A DNA stretch of 64,000 nt from JBBSUQ01 sp964389755 (GTDB lineage Bacteria > Bacteroidota > Bacteroidia > Flavobacteriales_D > Crocinitomicaceae), in assembly GCA_964389755.1 (NCBI GenBank), contig CAYMEW010000007.1:48015-112014 (forward strand), read 5' to 3'. Below are positions 61,695 to 64,000 of this stretch, piece after piece. Made by a program: the position numbers and the translations under genes. Within the stretch, counting starts at the first letter, position 1, and each line of letters starts with the position of its first letter. The notes beneath the pieces are model-generated. The model did no database searches and was not told where the DNA came from. It was given only the letters and a program-made list of their open reading frames with translations.

Positions 61695-62100
61695 ATGGAA
61701 AAAGCGCTTCGCCGGTTTTGCAGGAACGGTTATTTTTCGGGATCGCAGCGGCAGGGACCGGCAGCCGAGAACCTGTGGGGTATTTTAAGTCCGGAATGCG
61801 GAGTTATCGAAGTGTGGGGCTGGACAGTTTCCCGGATGATCGTGCCCGGATAGCCTACACTCTTTGCGGAAGTTGTAACATATCCCTTTACATGCTTTAA
61901 GCATACATGTACATCGCTTTTCGTACGCGACATACATACGGGAACTATGCTCTTGCCACGGCGGAAACACGATCCAGGCACGGATCAACCACGGGTCAAC
62001 ATGCTTTGCCGTGCATCAGGAAGTCATTGAGAAAGTGAGTTTGTCTTTTTAAAACGAAAGAAGGCGGCGTGATGTTGCTTCATTCAGGAACTGTTCTTTC
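61695..62100. other. Gene-poor spacer between the E1 gene and the citrate synthase terminator
   Basis: About 400 bases without a convincing gene: the short open frames have no family, no ribosome binding site and no typical composition. It contains an A/T-rich inverted repeat ATGCTT-T-AAGCAT around 61890-61902 and a stretch ACATGT beside it. I see no tRNA or riboswitch. Confidence 0.5.
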
Positions 62101-62138
62101 AAAAAAAACCGGTGATCTGGAAGGACCACCGGCTTGTT
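62101..62138. terminator. Terminator of citrate synthase, usable on both strands
   Basis: Reading leftward, CCGGTGGTC / GATCACCGG (with a G-U pair) around a CTTCCA loop, followed by eight T. On the plus strand CCGGTG / CACCGG is followed by CTTG and a T-run. It lies 20 bases after the gltA stop. Confidence 0.8.
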
Positions 62139-62157
62139 TTTTTATCTAAGTAACAAT

Positions 62158-63444
62158 TTAGCGTTTTTCGATGTCGACATAATCGCGTTTTGTCGAACCT
62201 GTGTAGATCTGGCGCGGACGTCCGATCGGCTCTCCGTTTTCGATCATTTCTTTCCACTGTGCAATCCATCCTGGGAGACGTCCGAGTGCGAACATCACGG
62301 TGAACATTTCAGTCGGGATACCGAGTGCACGGTAAATGATTCCTGAATAGAAGTCCACGTTCGGGTAGAGGTTTCGCGACTTGAAGTATTCGTCTTCGAG
62401 TGCCACTTTCTCGAGTTTCTTGGCGATGTCGAGCATCGGATCTTTGATTCCGAGTTTTTCGAGTACTTCGTCGCAGGCTTTTTTGATGATCGTTGCACGC
62501 GGGTCGAAGTTTTTGTATACGCGGTGACCGAAGCCCATGAGGCGGAAAGAATCGTCTTTGTCCTTCGCTTTGGCTACCCATTTGTCCACGTCACCACCAT
62601 CGTTGTGAATTTTTTCAAGCATTTCGATCACGGCCTGGTTTGCACCGCCGTGCAGCGGACCCCAAAGTGCAGAGATACCTGCTGAAACTGCAGCGTAGAG
62701 ATTTACCTGTGATGATCCAACGATGCGTACGGTCGATGTAGAACAGTTTTGTTCGTGATCGGCGTGAAGGATGAGCAGTTTATTGAGAGCGCTTACGACT
62801 ACCGGGTCGATCTTGTAATCTTCGGTAGGCATGGCGAACATCATGTACATAAAGTTCTTGCAGTACTCGAATTCATTTTTCGGGTACATGAAGGGGTGAC
62901 GGATCGCGTTTTTGTAAGACCATGCCGCGAGCGTCGGCAACTTTGCCAGCAGGCGGTGAATGGTGAGATCTTTCGCCTCTGAACTGCGGTTCTGCTCCTG
63001 TGATTCGGGGTAGAATGTAGAGAGCGAGCATACCATTGATCCGAGCACGGCCATCGGGTGTGCTTTGGCCGGATATGCTTCGAAGAACTGTTTCATATCC
63101 TCGTGAACGAGGGTGTGTTTTGTAATGCTTCCTGTAAACTCTTCGAGTTGTGCAGTTGTAGGAAGTTCTCCGTAAATGAGGAGGTAGGCCACTTCGAGGA
63201 AGGTTGCTTTTTCGGCAAGTTGCTCGATCGGGTAACCCCGGTAACGTAAGATCCCTTCTTCCCCGTCCAAAAATGTAATTGCACTCGTGGTAGCGCCGGT
63301 ATTTTTATACCCGGTATCCAGCGTGACGTAACCTGTTTTTCCGCGCAGGGCGCTGATGTCGATCGCTTTTTCTTTTTCGGTACCTTCTACAACGGGGAAT
63401 TCATATGTTTTCCCGTCTAATTCGATTTTTGCAATTTCGCTCAT
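62158..63444 (-). CDS. gltA: Citrate synthase, type I-like
   Basis: 428 residues, the length of the hexameric NADH-sensitive type with an N-terminal beta domain. It condenses acetyl-CoA with oxaloacetate as the entry step of the TCA cycle. Catalytic His is in ALWGPLHGGANQAVIEML (about 263-280), the second His in GFGHRVYKNFDPRA (about 305-318) and the catalytic Asp in the NVDFYSGIIYRALG block. No neighbouring TCA genes are present. No clear TAnnTTTG box precedes it. Confidence 0.97.
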   Translation of the reverse strand: MSEIAKIELDGKTYEFPVVEGTEKEKAIDISALRGKTGYVTLDTGYKNTGATTSAITFLDGEEGILRYRGYPIEQLAEKATFLEVAYLLIYGELPTTAQLEEFTGSITKHTLVHEDMKQFFEAYPAKAHPMAVLGSMVCSLSTFYPESQEQNRSSEAKDLTIHRLLAKLPTLAAWSYKNAIRHPFMYPKNEFEYCKNFMYMMFAMPTEDYKIDPVVVSALNKLLILHADHEQNCSTSTVRIVGSSQVNLYAAVSAGISALWGPLHGGANQAVIEMLEKIHNDGGDVDKWVAKAKDKDDSFRLMGFGHRVYKNFDPRATIIKKACDEVLEKLGIKDPMLDIAKKLEKVALEDEYFKSRNLYPNVDFYSGIIYRALGIPTEMFTVMFALGRLPGWIAQWKEMIENGEPIGRPRQIYTGSTKRDYVDIEKR

Positions 63445-63639
63445 TTTATTCTAGGGATTTTCTGTTTTTTAATAACGTGGCTAAAATTAATTAAAGAATT
63501 TGTTACTCCCGCGTTTCCCCGTAAAAACTTTTTGCTTTTTAGGGCTTTTTAAGAGATAAATCCGGGGGAAATCGTTTTTGGAGAAAACTCTTTTTGTCTG
63601 GCTTTGCCGGATTCTTTTCCTGCGCCTTTCCCGGTTCGA

Positions 63640-64000
63640 TCTGTTGATCTTATACAGTTTATTGTAGACTTCCTTTTTTCCGAAGCAAAAAAAGGAACAA
63701 AAATGCTTTAGCGCTACGTTGCAGCCATTACCCGCTAATGTACTTGTTCCTAAAATTTCTGAAAACTCCTTCCGTTGGTCGTCAGACAGCCAGAAATTTT
63801 GGCGGAACGGCGTACAGCGGGTACCCAATGGCTTACACTGAAGCGCGCTTGCAAAGTACACGCGGATTGCTTCGGATCGAAACTTACAGTGTTTATGAAG
63901 TTGTTGCAGGGGGTAAAGCACTCAGTGAGGCTTCGGAAGAACCGTTTTCCTGATATAAAGTATTTGCATATTTCTTTTTTTCCGGGGCAAAAAAAAGAAA
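63640..64000. repeat. Long dispersed repeat with long imperfect hairpin, copy 2, and start of a further copy (family B)
   Basis: It matches 46087-46390 in order. Internal pairings: AGCCATT 63723-63729 with AATGGCT 63827-63833; ACCCGC 63730-63735 with GCGGGT 63817-63822; GTAC 63740-63743 with GTAC 63812-63815; GTTCC 63746-63750 with GGAAC 63804-63808; AAAATTTCTG 63752-63761 with CAGAAATTTT 63791-63800. From about 63930 the motif GAGGCTTCGGAAGAAC is followed by ATATAAAG and a T-rich, then A-rich stretch, as at the start of copy 1. A second unit therefore begins about 300 bp after the first and leaves the window. No gene is present in this stretch or in 63445-63639. Confidence 0.8.

Noticed and set aside
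61700..61860. Possible tRNA or structured RNA in the E1-gltA spacer
   Set aside because: No cloverleaf could be fitted and no TPsiC-like GTTCRANNC element was found.
61661..61981. Short open frames on both strands upstream of the E1 gene
   Set aside because: No family, no promoter box that fits, and they overlap each other and the E1 promoter.
63487..63921. Possible 144-residue minus-strand gene to the right of gltA
   Set aside because: It runs through the family B repeat, has no conserved domain or promoter box, and the frame is not kept in the other copy.

Overview
This 64 kb window is chromosomal DNA of a Bacteroidota bacterium, most likely from the Flavobacteriales or a neighbouring order. 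The evidence is a type IX secretion gene (porT) beside the menaquinone methyltransferase ubiE, a TonB-dependent receptor with a carboxypeptidase-like domain, GLPGLI-like proteins, a Rho factor with a long disordered insert, a fused alpha/beta 2-oxoacid dehydrogenase E1, and above all many Bacteroidota-type promoters (TAnnTTTG at -7) with few Shine-Dalgarno sequences. The species cannot be named from this sequence. Coding density is high and most genes are housekeeping. I saw no rRNA, tRNA, CRISPR array, prophage or intact insertion sequence.

Layout. 0-5.3 kb: a leftward operon (aminotransferase, heptose kinase, TrkH, UbiE, PorT, the last cut by the window edge). 5.4-7.2 kb: a two-gene acyltransferase operon that looks like a split OlsF / GlsA-GlsB aminolipid pathway. 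7.3-17 kb: ECF sigma factor, UvrA, a small lipoprotein, a dicarboxylate symporter, Rho, a DUF4199 membrane protein, Mpl and a small membrane protein. 17-23.7 kb: ApbE and a giant 1844-residue protein with about 19 TPR-like repeats. 23.7-33 kb: FAD oxidoreductase, ArgS with arginase, two GLPGLI-like proteins, FtsK and a lipase. 33-39.5 kb: small stress-type genes, YceI, and a LytS/LytTR pair next to a TonB-dependent receptor. 39.5-45.4 kb: a MarR-controlled RND efflux operon.

45.4-46.55 kb is a gene-free island of repeats. A tandem array of roughly 105-115 bp units is interrupted by a second repeat of about 300 bp. A diverged copy of that second repeat lies at the right edge (63.65-64.0 kb), where a further copy begins. 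Both copies of the long repeat can fold into long imperfect hairpins whose arms differ between copies but stay complementary within each copy. This is the most unusual signal in the window.

46.5-64 kb: a TPR/LemA-like protein with a TPM-domain protein, a pirin-nitroreductase operon, an EamA transporter, DUF58, an esterase and LolA. These are followed by a KdpDE-like two-component system directly upstream of TrkH-TrkA (a probable potassium module), then a small GNAT protein, DUF389, 2-oxoacid dehydrogenase E1 and citrate synthase.

Regulation visible in the sequence: several genes have the -7 box ending only 4-6 bases before the start codon, implying leaderless or near-leaderless mRNAs. YceI and pirin-nitroreductase share a TTTACC-NN-GGTAAA palindrome over the -33 region, suggesting one regulon. 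The marR promoter carries its own inverted repeat. The rho terminator overlaps the promoter of the next gene.
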